NCBI GenBank assembly: GCA_051920445.1
Contig: JBPPLN010000001.1
Span: 806,001-870,000, forward strand
Direction of reading: 5' to 3'
DNA: 64,000 bases
Source: CAG-177 sp003514385
Lineage (GTDB): Bacteria; Bacillota; Clostridia; Oscillospirales; Acutalibacteraceae
Shown: one piece after another, positions 32,316-41,074 of the stretch
Numbering within the stretch: the first letter of the stretch is position 1
Layout: each line of letters begins with the position of its first letter
Position numbers and translations under genes: made by a program
Notes under the pieces: model-generated
The model's database searches: none
What the model was told of the DNA's origin: nothing
Seen by the model: the letters and a program-made list of their open reading frames with translations, nothing else

Positions 32316-34631
32316 TCAGTCCGGCGTATAAGTGAAGGTGAAGCAATGCGAGCGGAGCGTCGCCGCGCCCATTATGTTGAGCCTGAATGCGTTGCCGCGC
32401 ATTGTCTGATTGCCTATTCTCATGCTTGAAATATAGCCGCAGCTGCTGCCGCGCGCGCTGTCATGCTCGAGTATTTTTATCCACTGCGCAGGGTTGCTCT
32501 GGAGCGTTATGCGCTTTGATGAATCAACCTTTGCATTATACGCTTCGACCTTCTTGCGAAGCTCCTCGCTCGAAATGGTCAGCGTGCGTTTGACATTGCC
32601 CTCGGGGCTTGTCCTGCCGCCCGCGAGATACGGATAGCTATTCTGACTGCCGCCCCAGACATTCGCGCTCGAAGCCGTCTTCCCCGCCGCCGTTGAAAAA
32701 TACGGAGTGAACGCAGGCGAGCCGTAATATGCAAGATATTCGCCGAGCGTCGCTTTTATCGCGTTTTCAATAGATGAACTCGTTCCGGCGTAACTCTCGC
32801 GGAACGCGTGGTTCGAGGTAGTCATCTTAAAATTTTGGCGCTTTGCGTAGGTGTAAATCGCGACCATCTGCGACTTTATCGACTCAAGCGGCGCGGACGG
32901 ACCGACCTCGGCATATGCAGTCTTGCCGAGATATTCGGCGAGCGAATAGCTCTTGCCGTTATATGTAACCTTGCTCGGCAATTTTGAATCTTTAACGAGG
33001 CTGATGCCGGGGTTGTTATAATAATGGAGCAAAATCTGCTTGTATGTCCAGCCGCGGCGCGCATATTCTGACGCACCGTTCTGGCTCATGCCGACTCCGT
33101 GGCCGTAACCGTAGACGGTGAAAACAAAAGTACCCGTCTTTGAAGAGCTGTGCCTTGTAGTGGTCTCGGTCGGTTTCTGGGTGGGCTTAGTGGTCGGTTT
33201 TCCAGTCGTGTTCGGGCGGGTCGTGGGCTTTGTGGTAATAACCGTCGTCAGGACGGTTGAGCCCTCGGCTATCGAGCCGGGCACAGTGCCATTTGTCTGT
33301 TCCCCGGTTGTTTTTCCGGAGTCGGTGCTCTGCGCGGCGGTGCTGTCAGAACTATATTCGTCGGTTGTATCGCCGTTGGGATCTTCGACATCGGCAACGA
33401 TTATATCATCCATAACGCCGATTATGTCGCCCGTTCCGCTCTCGGTCGTGTCGGGAGTGCGCGCGCCGATGAGCGACGCGCCCGCCTGTGAGCCGTAGCC
33501 CTTGACAAGGAATGTAACGGCAGTGCCGATAAGCACGGCGATCAGGATAACCGACGCGACTATAAGCGCTGTCTTTTTGCCCGAGCGCACCGGTGCCGAT
33601 TTATGATGGGACGGATGTTCACCATCCGTGATTATTATTGACGCATCGTCGCTGACATCGTGCATGACAAAGCCGTTGCGCGCATAGTCGGCTAGCGCGG
33701 AATAGAGCCTGTGAACGCAGGCGTAGATAAACTCCTGCGTAGTCTCACCCTTGCGACTGAAAACCTTGAACACACGCGCCTTGTTCTCGTCCGCTATGCA
33801 GATTAGCATGAAATGCTCGCTGTCCTCATCGTCGTTGCGGAACACATTCGATATCGCCGCGCCGACCGACGCGCCGCTCTTTGCTCTGGCGCGCCCCGCC
33901 ATGGCGGCTATGTATTCGCCGTGACTCTCGTCCTCCTGGCGCTCGACATCTACCGACTGAGCAAATATGACATCGCCGAAATCTGATCCGTCGTCATAGG
34001 GCAGGACGGAGAACACGAACGGGCTGTTTTTGCTTGATGCAACCGCAGCGGAAAGTCCGCGCTCCTTCAAGAGTTCAACAACCTCTTCGGGATCGCACTT
34101 TTCCTCAGCACTCAGCTCGCCGGCACTGTTCGCGTCCGGCTCGGGAGTATTTGCGCTTTCTTCTTTTTTTTCAACGGGCAGGAACACAGACTTGAGTTCT
34201 TCGGCAACCCTGGCGCATCTGCCGTCGGAAAGGGGCAGAAAAGCCAGCATCTGTTTTCCGCTTTTTTCAATAAAGCCGCTGTATTTTCCGTCATCGGTCA
34301 CAAGTATCTGTGCGTCGGCAGGCATCAGGCACTGATCCTCATCCGCCTTTTCGAGCGCTTCGGCTATTTTATCGGAGAATGCGGTTTTTGTTCTGAGCGC
34401 GTCGAAAAGCAGCTTCTTTATCTCGATATAATGCCGCTCGGCAGCCGCGAGAACCACAGTCTCCGAATCTCCGAACGCTCCGGCAAGGGCAGAAAACAGC
34501 TCGCGGCTGTCCGTGAACTGCTCAAAGCGGCACTCCCCGTAGGCTGCGGCAAAAACGGACTCATATTCCGCTATCGCCCTGCGCGGGAGAGGCTGATTGA
34601 CAAAAGCCAGGAGCGAAATCTTATTTTTCAA
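32316..34631 (-). CDS. Membrane protein: CinA-like cytoplasmic module + TM + permuted SpoIID/LytB domain
   Basis: A 771-residue single-span protein. Residues 502-771 are SpoIID/LytB-type (a peptidoglycan glycan-strand enzyme family in spore engulfment), but the block order is reversed: GYGHGVGMSQNGA...YKQILLHYY (508-538) comes first and SLAEYL...PLESIKSQMVAIYTYAK (562-597) after, ending in AFRLNIMGAATLRSHCF. Ahead lie a Thr/Pro-rich spacer (390-500) and a TM helix (354-377). Residues 1-330 resemble both domains of CinA, encoded two genes upstream: QCLMPADAQIL...IEKSGKQMLAFLPLSDG matches its substrate-domain core and EEVVELLKERGLSAAVASS its deamidase domain, with catalytic motifs lost. Start ATG at 34631 (GAGGTGATATTTTG upstream). 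Confidence 0.8.
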   Translation of the reverse strand: MKNKISLLAFVNQPLPRRAIAEYESVFAAAYGECRFEQFTDSRELFSALAGAFGDSETVVLAAAERHYIEIKKLLFDALRTKTAFSDKIAEALEKADEDQCLMPADAQILVTDDGKYSGFIEKSGKQMLAFLPLSDGRCARVAEELKSVFLPVEKKEESANTPEPDANSAGELSAEEKCDPEEVVELLKERGLSAAVASSKNSPFVFSVLPYDDGSDFGDVIFAQSVDVERQEDESHGEYIAAMAGRARAKSGASVGAAISNVFRNDDEDSEHFMLICIADENKARVFKVFSRKGETTQEFIYACVHRLYSALADYARNGFVMHDVSDDASIIITDGEHPSHHKSAPVRSGKKTALIVASVILIAVLIGTAVTFLVKGYGSQAGASLIGARTPDTTESGTGDIIGVMDDIIVADVEDPNGDTTDEYSSDSTAAQSTDSGKTTGEQTNGTVPGSIAEGSTVLTTVITTKPTTRPNTTGKPTTKPTQKPTETTTRHSSSKTGTFVFTVYGYGHGVGMSQNGASEYARRGWTYKQILLHYYNNPGISLVKDSKLPSKVTYNGKSYSLAEYLGKTAYAEVGPSAPLESIKSQMVAIYTYAKRQNFKMTTSNHAFRESYAGTSSSIENAIKATLGEYLAYYGSPAFTPYFSTAAGKTASSANVWGGSQNSYPYLAGGRTSPEGNVKRTLTISSEELRKKVEAYNAKVDSSKRITLQSNPAQWIKILEHDSARGSSCGYISSMRIGNQTMRGNAFRLNIMGAATLRSHCFTFTYTPD

Positions 34632-34643
34632 AATATCACCTCA

Positions 34644-36104
34644 TTAGTTGGGATACCATCTGTTTGCGTTTTTGTAGGGGTTCTGTTTCTTGTCTTTATC
34701 ATACCAAGCCTGAGGATATCTCGGGTTGGGGTTGGTCTTGACGAGCGAAGTATCAACTTCTTCACTCTCGCCGTCGCGCACCATTCGCGCCACAACGACA
34801 AGACGGGCATTGTCGAACTCATACAGGCAGGTCGAAAGAGTGAGAATCTTGTCGGTCGGCTTGATGTCGACGCCCGTTGTGTAGAGCTTTCTCGAATCAA
34901 GCTCGGCTATATACTGCTCGAAGCTCGCCTCGCTTATATTCGTCCAGACATAGTTGAAGAAATATCCGTTGTCCTCGGCGGTGGTCGCGTTTGTGATAAA
35001 CACCGCGTAGACCTTCCACTTGTAGTCGTGATAGATGGTGTTGAACTCGATTATCGGATTGTTTATGAATCCGCGCGTGGTGCGGTAATCAAAGAGTTTG
35101 CTGAATATCTTGTCCGAGCTGCGGGTGCTGTGGCCGTAGATTATGCTGTTGCGGTCAAGCGGCTCGATTGAGTTCGCATGAGCCAGGAACGGGTTTCCAA
35201 GATCCGTGTATCTGTGGGTGAAGCTGCGTTTGAGATAATACGAATCGTTGTCGGTCTGGAGAATCGGAAAGTCCATCTTGAGCTTGTCTATCTTCAGCCA
35301 GCCGACGAGGTCGGTGTTCTGCGCATACGCCTCGGCGTATTTTAACTGCATACCCTCGGGAAACTTGACATTCGGGTACTTCGCCTTTATCTCGTCCCAG
35401 GTCAACTCTTCGCTGGGCTTGATATCTTTTATGTCGTTGTCAACGATATTGGGCTGAATGAGATATGTGTTTATCAGCATTCCCGCGCTGACGAACACAG
35501 TAATTATCGCCGCCATAAAGACTATCTTGCGGACTATCTCGGATACGGCGTCGCCCTTCATCGGGATGATGCCCTTTATAAATTTTTTGAAGCCCTTTTC
35601 GCTGCCGCTGTTCTTCTCGTTCTCGCTGACCTCGCGTTCATATTCGCGCAGTGAGCCGCGGTCACGCTCGCTGAGGTTGACGGCAAATGTTGAATCTGTC
35701 GGCATATCGAAATCGTCGAGCGCCTGCTCGGTCGGGTATTCCGGCTCGGTCACTTTCGGAATATCCTCTCCGCTCAGATCGTCGGGCGGGATAAACTTAT
35801 ACAAATTGTCCTTTTTCGGCTCTGCGGGTTTCTCCGAATCGGGCTCAATTATTGGCTCCGGCTCGGGTTCAATTACGGACTCGGATACCGGCTCCGGCTC
35901 TTTTTCTTCGGTCACGGCGCCGCTTTCCTGCCGTGATTCCGCCCCGGTTTCATCGTCGCCGCTGTCAAGGTACCTGCGCGCGATATCTTCCATTTCGCTG
36001 CGCTGTGCCGTAGGTTCATCGTCCTCAACCGATGTGTAGTGCTCAAACATCTCCCTCATATCGGGCAGCGAAAACTCGCCGTCTTTTCTGTTTTTGTCAG
36101 ACAT
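34644..36104 (-). CDS. Class B-like sortase with long acidic cytoplasmic N-terminus
   Basis: A 486-residue membrane transpeptidase. Residues 1-185 are acidic, rich in Glu/Pro/Ser and disordered-looking; one TM helix spans about 192-215; the sortase domain follows. Catalytic residues are visible: His in NSIIYGHST, Cys in KILTLSTCLYE, Arg in ARLVVVARM. AEAYAQNTDLVGWLKI and DFPILQTDNDSYYLKRSF are typical of SrtB-type enzymes. Most sortases lack such a cytoplasmic tail. The TPQTG protein at 8129-9703 is a candidate substrate. It is 12 bases upstream of the SpoIID gene and 21 after cinA. Confidence 0.9.
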   Translation of the reverse strand: MSDKNRKDGEFSLPDMREMFEHYTSVEDDEPTAQRSEMEDIARRYLDSGDDETGAESRQESGAVTEEKEPEPVSESVIEPEPEPIIEPDSEKPAEPKKDNLYKFIPPDDLSGEDIPKVTEPEYPTEQALDDFDMPTDSTFAVNLSERDRGSLREYEREVSENEKNSGSEKGFKKFIKGIIPMKGDAVSEIVRKIVFMAAIITVFVSAGMLINTYLIQPNIVDNDIKDIKPSEELTWDEIKAKYPNVKFPEGMQLKYAEAYAQNTDLVGWLKIDKLKMDFPILQTDNDSYYLKRSFTHRYTDLGNPFLAHANSIEPLDRNSIIYGHSTRSSDKIFSKLFDYRTTRGFINNPIIEFNTIYHDYKWKVYAVFITNATTAEDNGYFFNYVWTNISEASFEQYIAELDSRKLYTTGVDIKPTDKILTLSTCLYEFDNARLVVVARMVRDGESEEVDTSLVKTNPNPRYPQAWYDKDKKQNPYKNANRWYPN

Positions 36105-36125
36105 ACTCTTTCCTCCGATACAGGT

Positions 36126-37370
36126 TTACTTTATTTTCTCTTCCAGCATCAGGCGTACAAGGTTAAGCGCCCTCGACGCCGTGACATATCTGTTATATTC
36201 ACGGTCATTTTCATGGCCGGTGACTATCTTTTCAACAACCGTACGCTCGCCGTCCGTGACCGCCGCAAAGCTCAGTCCGCCGGGCAGAACACCGTCGCCT
36301 CCCGGTCCTGCAAGACCGGTTGTGGATATCGCTATATCCGCGCCGCTCACGCGCTTTGCGCCGAGTGCCATCTCGCGCGCCGTCTGTTCGCTGACAGCGC
36401 CGTATGTCTCAAGCGTCTTTGGCGAAACGCCGAGGAGCTTTGTTTTCATATCATTCGAATAGCTGACTATTCCGCACTCGAAAACCTCGGACGCACCGGG
36501 GATATCAGTCAGCCTTTTGGGGATATATCCCGCCGTGCAGGATTCGGCAGTCGCTATCTTTTTGCCCTTTTCTTTGAGCAAAGCGACAACGCGCTCTTCG
36601 ATGCTGTTCATATCGATGCCGTATACGACATCGCCGAGCCTGCTGCATATCTCATCAACTACAGGCGCGCACATTTTGTCCGCCTCGTCGGCGGTTTCCG
36701 CCTTCGCGGTTATCCTCAGCCGCACCTCGCCGCTTTTTGCATACGGTGCAACGGTCGGATTCTTTGCGTCGAACATATCCTCTATCTCTTCGGCGACCGA
36801 GCTCTCGCCCATGCCGATTATATTGACCGTGTGCGAGACTATCGCGCCGTCGGAATATTTTTTCAAGAATCCGCGCACGCTCTCGTTGAACATCGGAGCA
36901 AGCTCGCCGGGAGGGCCGGGCATGATAATAACGCACTTGCCGTTCTTTTCGAGTGCCGCGCCTGGCGCCGTGCCGTGATTATTCTCAAACACGGTGCCGC
37001 CGACGGGCAGCATCGCCTGCTTGAGGTTGTTTTTGGGCATATTGCCGCCCTTTGATTTGAAATATGAGCGTATGCGCTCCGCCGTGTCTTCATCTTCTCT
37101 GAGCTCGAACCCCATGACCTCACAGCAGACCTCTTTTGTCAGATCGTCGTCCGTGGGACCGAGTCCGCCGGAAGTGATAACAATATCGCTGCGCCCGAGA
37201 GCCGTTTTCAGCTCCTGCGCGAGGCGCTCGGGATTGTCCCCGACGGAGCTGCGGTGCATGACGGATATGCCCATCGCCGCAAGCTCTTTTGAGAGAAACT
37301 GCTCGTTGGTATTGAGGATATCGCCGAGCAGAAGCTCGGTTCCGACACAGAGAATTTCACACACTGCCAT
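36126..37370 (-). CDS. cinA: CinA: nicotinamide-nucleotide amidohydrolase / competence-damage inducible protein
   Basis: A 414-residue protein with both standard domains. The N-terminal molybdopterin-binding-like (COG1058) domain has ILCVGTELLLGDILNTN and ITSGGLGPTDDD near 65; the C-terminal NMN deamidase domain has KIATAESCTAGYI near 271 and ISTTGLAGPGG near 348. It recycles NMN to nicotinate mononucleotide in the pyridine nucleotide cycle. It starts two bases after thiI ends. Its domains seem to have a degenerate copy in the SpoIID-domain gene two positions downstream. Confidence 0.96.
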   Translation of the reverse strand: MAVCEILCVGTELLLGDILNTNEQFLSKELAAMGISVMHRSSVGDNPERLAQELKTALGRSDIVITSGGLGPTDDDLTKEVCCEVMGFELREDEDTAERIRSYFKSKGGNMPKNNLKQAMLPVGGTVFENNHGTAPGAALEKNGKCVIIMPGPPGELAPMFNESVRGFLKKYSDGAIVSHTVNIIGMGESSVAEEIEDMFDAKNPTVAPYAKSGEVRLRITAKAETADEADKMCAPVVDEICSRLGDVVYGIDMNSIEERVVALLKEKGKKIATAESCTAGYIPKRLTDIPGASEVFECGIVSYSNDMKTKLLGVSPKTLETYGAVSEQTAREMALGAKRVSGADIAISTTGLAGPGGDGVLPGGLSFAAVTDGERTVVEKIVTGHENDREYNRYVTASRALNLVRLMLEEKIK

Positions 37371-37372
37371 TG

Positions 37373-38557
37373 TTACTCACCTTTTGAAAAAGCTTTTATA
37401 ACCGTAACTTTTGTGCCCTCAACTGCGCGCTTTATGGGCTCGTCCCATTCGGTGCCGCGCTCCGCCTTTTCAACTCCGGCTATTGTCGGATGGGTGCGCG
37501 GATGCTTCGGAGTGAACACCGTGCAGCAGTCCTCATAGGGCTGGATGGATATATCAAATGTCTCAATCTTTCTAGATATTGCAATAACTTCGTCCTTGTC
37601 CATGCCGATAAGCGGACGGAATACGGGCATCGAGGTCACAGCATCTGTGCAGGCTATTGCGGGCATGGTCTGGCTCGCAACCTGACCGACGCTCTCACCT
37701 GTTATCAGCGCTTGGCAGCCCTCTTTTACCGCAATCTCCTGCGAGATGCGCATCATCATGCGCCGCATGATAAGCGTGAACACCTCTTCGGGGCAGTTAT
37801 CTTTTATAAGCTCCTGGATCTCGGTAAACGGGACAACGAAGAGCATGATGCGTCCGCTGTATTTTGCGACCTGGCGCAGAAGCGAGTGGACTTTCTGCTC
37901 GGCGCGCTGGCTCGTATAGGGCGGAGAAGCGAAGTGAATAGCTATCAGCTCCACGCCGCGCTTTGCCATCATCCAACCTGCAACGGGGCTGTCTATTCCG
38001 CCGGAGACGAGCAGAGCCGCCTTTCCTGCGGAGCCCGAGGGCATACCGCCCGCGCCCTTGAGCTGGTTGCCGTGAATAAATGCGCACTTGTCGCGCACCT
38101 CGACGTTTATTATAACATCGGGGTTATGAACATCTACTTTCAGATGGTGGAATTTCGAGAGTATCTTTCCGCCGACTTCTCTGCATATCGCGGGAGAATT
38201 GAGCGGAAACTTCTTGTCCGCGCGCTTTGCCTCGACCTTGAAAGTCGATGCGGCGTTGAGCAGGGGAGCCGTATATTCAACGCAGGTGTTGAGAATAACG
38301 TCCATATCCTTTTCGACTGCGGCGGCGCGAGAGAGTCCGGCTATGCCGAAGACCTTGAGAAGTCTTTCGGTCGCTTCGTCGAGATCGGCATCCTCGGGTC
38401 CTTCGACTATTATCGTCGACTGCGCAGGGGTGCAGGTGAATTTGCCGAGCGACGCGAGTCTGCGGCGGATATTCGCCATGAGCATATCTTCAAAAGTGCG
38501 CCTGTTGAGTCCTTTGAGCGCAAGCTCACCGTTTTTGATGAGAATAACTTCCTTCAT
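37373..38557 (-). CDS. thiI: tRNA 4-thiouridine sulfurtransferase ThiI
   Basis: A 394-residue THUMP-PP-loop enzyme that makes 4-thiouridine at tRNA position 8, and thiazole sulfur in some bacteria. NFLD/THUMP region covers residues 1-165; PP-loop SGGIDSPVAGWMMAKRG near 185; then LITGESVGQVASQT near 280. There is no C-terminal rhodanese domain, as in Firmicutes, where a dedicated cysteine desulfurase supplies sulfur. That partner is encoded immediately upstream (iscS-type gene at 38582), fitting a two-protein relay. Confidence 0.96.
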   Translation of the reverse strand: MKEVILIKNGELALKGLNRRTFEDMLMANIRRRLASLGKFTCTPAQSTIIVEGPEDADLDEATERLLKVFGIAGLSRAAAVEKDMDVILNTCVEYTAPLLNAASTFKVEAKRADKKFPLNSPAICREVGGKILSKFHHLKVDVHNPDVIINVEVRDKCAFIHGNQLKGAGGMPSGSAGKAALLVSGGIDSPVAGWMMAKRGVELIAIHFASPPYTSQRAEQKVHSLLRQVAKYSGRIMLFVVPFTEIQELIKDNCPEEVFTLIMRRMMMRISQEIAVKEGCQALITGESVGQVASQTMPAIACTDAVTSMPVFRPLIGMDKDEVIAISRKIETFDISIQPYEDCCTVFTPKHPRTHPTIAGVEKAERGTEWDEPIKRAVEGTKVTVIKAFSKGE

Positions 38558-38581
38558 ATTGTGATTCCTTTTTTATTTATT

Positions 38582-39715
38582 TTACTTATTTTTCCTTATT
38601 GTTTTCTGCCCCTCGGCAATGCCGTCGATGAGCATATCTATCTCTTCTTTTGTGGTAAAACGCGAAAAGCTGATTCTGAGCGGGCTCTTTCTAACTTCGT
38701 CGCTCAGCCCCATATTTTTGAGCACCGAGCTCTGATGTCCCTTTGAGCACGCCGAGCCGCTCGAGACATAGACGCCGCGCGAAGAGAGGAAGTTGAGCAT
38801 CGGCTCGGAGTTTATGCCGAGCACCGAAATATTGGTCACATACGGCAGCGCGTCCTCGGGCGAGTTTATAACGACTCCGCCGAGAGCCAAAAGTCTGTCC
38901 CGCATATAGTCACGAAGTTCAGTAACTTCTTTGAGCTCAGCCGCAAGATTCGGCAGAGCCGCAGCCGCCGCGCCGAAGCCCGCTATCGCCGGCATGGGCT
39001 GAGTGCCGGGGCGCAGTTTTTCCTCCTGCAAACCGCCGAAAACTATCGGCGACAGGCGCACACCTTTTTTGACATAGAGCGCGCCCACGCCCTTGGGTCC
39101 GTGTATCTTGTGGGAGCTGACCGTCATCAGGTCAACGCCCATAGCCGCGGGCTTGAGCGGCAGTTTGCCGAAAGCCTGCACCGCATCGCAATGAACAAGT
39201 GCGGGCGACTTTGCGCGCGTTACCGCAGTTCTCGCCGCTTCGACCGGCTGAATTGTGCCAGTCTCGTTGTTGACCGCCATAATGCTCACGAGTATCGTGT
39301 CGGGAGTCACGGCTTCAAAAAGCTCGCGCTCGCTGATGCGTCCGTTTTTGTCAACACCGAGGCGTATAACTTCAAAGCCCTCGTTTTCGAGATGCTTGAC
39401 CGTCTCATCAATGCTCGGATGCTCGACGCTCGTCGTCACTATCCGTCTGCCGCGCCGGCGCATGGCATGAGCCGCGCCCTGAACGGCAAGATTGTTGCTC
39501 TCCGTTCCGCCGGAGGTGAAATAAACCTCGTCATCCCGGCAGAAGAGCCTGCGCGCCACATTCGAGCGCGCGTTTTCGAGCATTTCGTCCGCCTCTATCC
39601 CCTTTTGATGCAGGGACGATGGGTTGCCCCAAAGCTCTGTTACAGCGGTTTTCATCGCTTCAACAGCTTCACTGCACACGGGGGTCGTGGCGCTGTTGTC
39701 AAGATACGCCGTCAT
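38582..39715 (-). CDS. Cysteine desulfurase (IscS/NifS class)
   Basis: A 377-residue PLP enzyme converting cysteine to alanine and a protein persulfide. YLDNSATTPVCSEAV at the start, TSGGTESNNLA near 69, PLP lysine in SSHKIHGPKGVGALYV near 200 and the catalytic loop SSGSACSKGHQSS near 325. GGAG stands 12 bases before the ATG at 39715. It heads the minus-strand operon with thiI, so it is probably the dedicated sulfur donor for tRNA thiolation (NifZ-like role); it may also serve MnmA or Fe-S assembly. Confidence 0.95.
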   Translation of the reverse strand: MTAYLDNSATTPVCSEAVEAMKTAVTELWGNPSSLHQKGIEADEMLENARSNVARRLFCRDDEVYFTSGGTESNNLAVQGAAHAMRRRGRRIVTTSVEHPSIDETVKHLENEGFEVIRLGVDKNGRISERELFEAVTPDTILVSIMAVNNETGTIQPVEAARTAVTRAKSPALVHCDAVQAFGKLPLKPAAMGVDLMTVSSHKIHGPKGVGALYVKKGVRLSPIVFGGLQEEKLRPGTQPMPAIAGFGAAAAALPNLAAELKEVTELRDYMRDRLLALGGVVINSPEDALPYVTNISVLGINSEPMLNFLSSRGVYVSSGSACSKGHQSSVLKNMGLSDEVRKSPLRISFSRFTTKEEIDMLIDGIAEGQKTIRKNK

Positions 39716-39767
39716 AAGAAAAATCACTCCAAACCGCACGATTCCCAATTATACTTATATATTCTAT

Positions 39768-39796
39768 ATTATACAACATAATCACCGGACTTGCAA
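39768..39796 (-). promoter_or_regulatory. Promoter of the iscS-thiI-cinA-sortase-SpoIID operon
   Basis: Minus-strand TTGCAA (39791-39796), 17-base spacer, TATAAT (39768-39773). No other strong promoter was seen between 32316 and 39715. Confidence 0.7.
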
Positions 39797-39911
39797 TATA
39801 TTTGAGCGGATTGCGGCTATACTGCGCGCGGCAAGTTTTTCCTGTCTGAGCATAAAACGCCCGCCCGCTACATTATATGATATAAAGTGCAACAAGGACA
39901 GCAAATAAAGA

Positions 39912-39939
39912 TTGACAAAAATATGCAATTTGCTATAAT
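39912..39939 (+). promoter_or_regulatory. Promoter of PAP2 gene
   Basis: TTGACA (39912-39917), 16-base spacer, TATAAT (39934-39939). Confidence 0.7.
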
Positions 39940-39980
39940 TAAACTGCAAATGAAACCCATTACATAAAGGAGAGTTGACA

Positions 39981-40970
39981 TTGACAAAGAGAACAAAATC
40001 GTGGGTCGCCCTGCTGCTTTTCATCGCAGTGTTCGGCGCTCTGCTCGTGACCGCAACGTTCACTGACCTCCAGGTCAGCAACATCCTCACGGCAAAGGCG
40101 CTCGCCGCCCACACCTACTACACAAACGAGACCGTATACGGCGTTGTGCTCGAGGCCGTCGGCTCGTCGCCCGTCTATCTCATGCTCGCATTCAGCTTCC
40201 AGATTCTCTTCTGGCAGGTCATGCGCAAGATGAAAAAGCATCCGTGGAAAGAGATCCTCGCGATACTCCTGCTCGTCGCGGGCACAATAGCCTATTTCGT
40301 ACTGTTTGACGACGCCGTAAAATATGCGCTCCAGCATATAGGTCCTGAGGCCGAGCTGTTCCGCAAGGCGGCATTCCTCAAGGGCATATCGCTGTTCTTC
40401 GCGGGTCTTATGACTTTCTTTGCGACCTTCGCCATCAGGAACTATTCCGAGGAATCGGTCAACAAGATGGTTATGTTCGCGGTTGCGGTGCTCTGCGTCG
40501 CCGCGCTTTCAAACGGTCTTGTCGCCGCTGTCAAAGAGCCCGTCGGCCGCATGCGTTATCGCGCAATGAACTGCGAGGGCGGCCAGTCGATCGGCGGATT
40601 TGATAACTTCACCCGCTGGTATGTCGCCAACGGTCAGCACCTCACCAAGGACGAGATGAGAGCACTCTTCGGCACGACCGACGCGCTCAAGTCGTTCCCG
40701 AGCGGACACACCTGCTCCGCCGGCATGGTCTACTGCCTGCTTATGCTCCTCGATGTTTTCAACGTCAAGAGCAAGGGCAAGAGAGCTGTCAGCTGGATCG
40801 CCGCCATCACCTACACCGGCATGGTCGCAGTCAGCCGCATAATCGTCGGCGCGCACTTCTTCAGCGACGTCCTCATGGGTGGCACGATAGCTTTCGCGAG
40901 CATGATAATCTTCAGAGAGATATTCATCTGCAAAGGCTCGAATGTCAAAGCGATGTTCGGCAAGGAATAA
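39981..40970 (+). CDS. PAP2-family membrane phosphatase
   Basis: A 329-residue polytopic phosphatase with about six to seven hydrophobic spans. The PAP2 triad is visible: KEPVGRMRYR near 177 (KxxxxxxR variant), FPSGHTCSAG near 235 and SRIIVGAHFFSDVLMGG near 285. Gram-positive members dephosphorylate undecaprenyl-PP or phosphatidate. AAAGGAGAG precedes two consecutive in-frame TTG codons (39975 and 39981); the second has better spacing and is chosen. Single-gene unit. Confidence 0.9.
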   Translation: MTKRTKSWVALLLFIAVFGALLVTATFTDLQVSNILTAKALAAHTYYTNETVYGVVLEAVGSSPVYLMLAFSFQILFWQVMRKMKKHPWKEILAILLLVAGTIAYFVLFDDAVKYALQHIGPEAELFRKAAFLKGISLFFAGLMTFFATFAIRNYSEESVNKMVMFAVAVLCVAALSNGLVAAVKEPVGRMRYRAMNCEGGQSIGGFDNFTRWYVANGQHLTKDEMRALFGTTDALKSFPSGHTCSAGMVYCLLMLLDVFNVKSKGKRAVSWIAAITYTGMVAVSRIIVGAHFFSDVLMGGTIAFASMIIFREIFICKGSNVKAMFGKE

Positions 40971-40984
40971 AATCAAGATCGGTA

Positions 40985-41019
40985 AACACCCCGCAGGCTC
41001 AAGTCTGCGGGGTGTTTTT
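40985..41019 (+). terminator. Terminator after PAP2 gene
   Basis: ACACCCCGCAG pairs with CTGCGGGGTGT, followed by TTTTTA. Confidence 0.85.
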
Positions 41020-41030
41020 ATGGGCAACAA

Positions 41031-41073
41031 AAAAGCACGGTGCATCTTTTGACACACCGTGCTTTTGTTTTTT
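41031..41073. terminator. Terminator of the rpmH-jag operon
   Basis: AAAAGCACGGTG (41031-41042) and CACCGTGCTTTT (41055-41066) form a perfect 12-bp stem with T-runs outward on both strands. Confidence 0.85.
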
Positions 41074-41074
41074 A

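Noticed and set aside
37490..38746. 418-residue open frame on the plus strand
   Set aside because: Antisense to thiI and the iscS 3' end; composition is that of a complementary-strand shadow, with no ribosome site.
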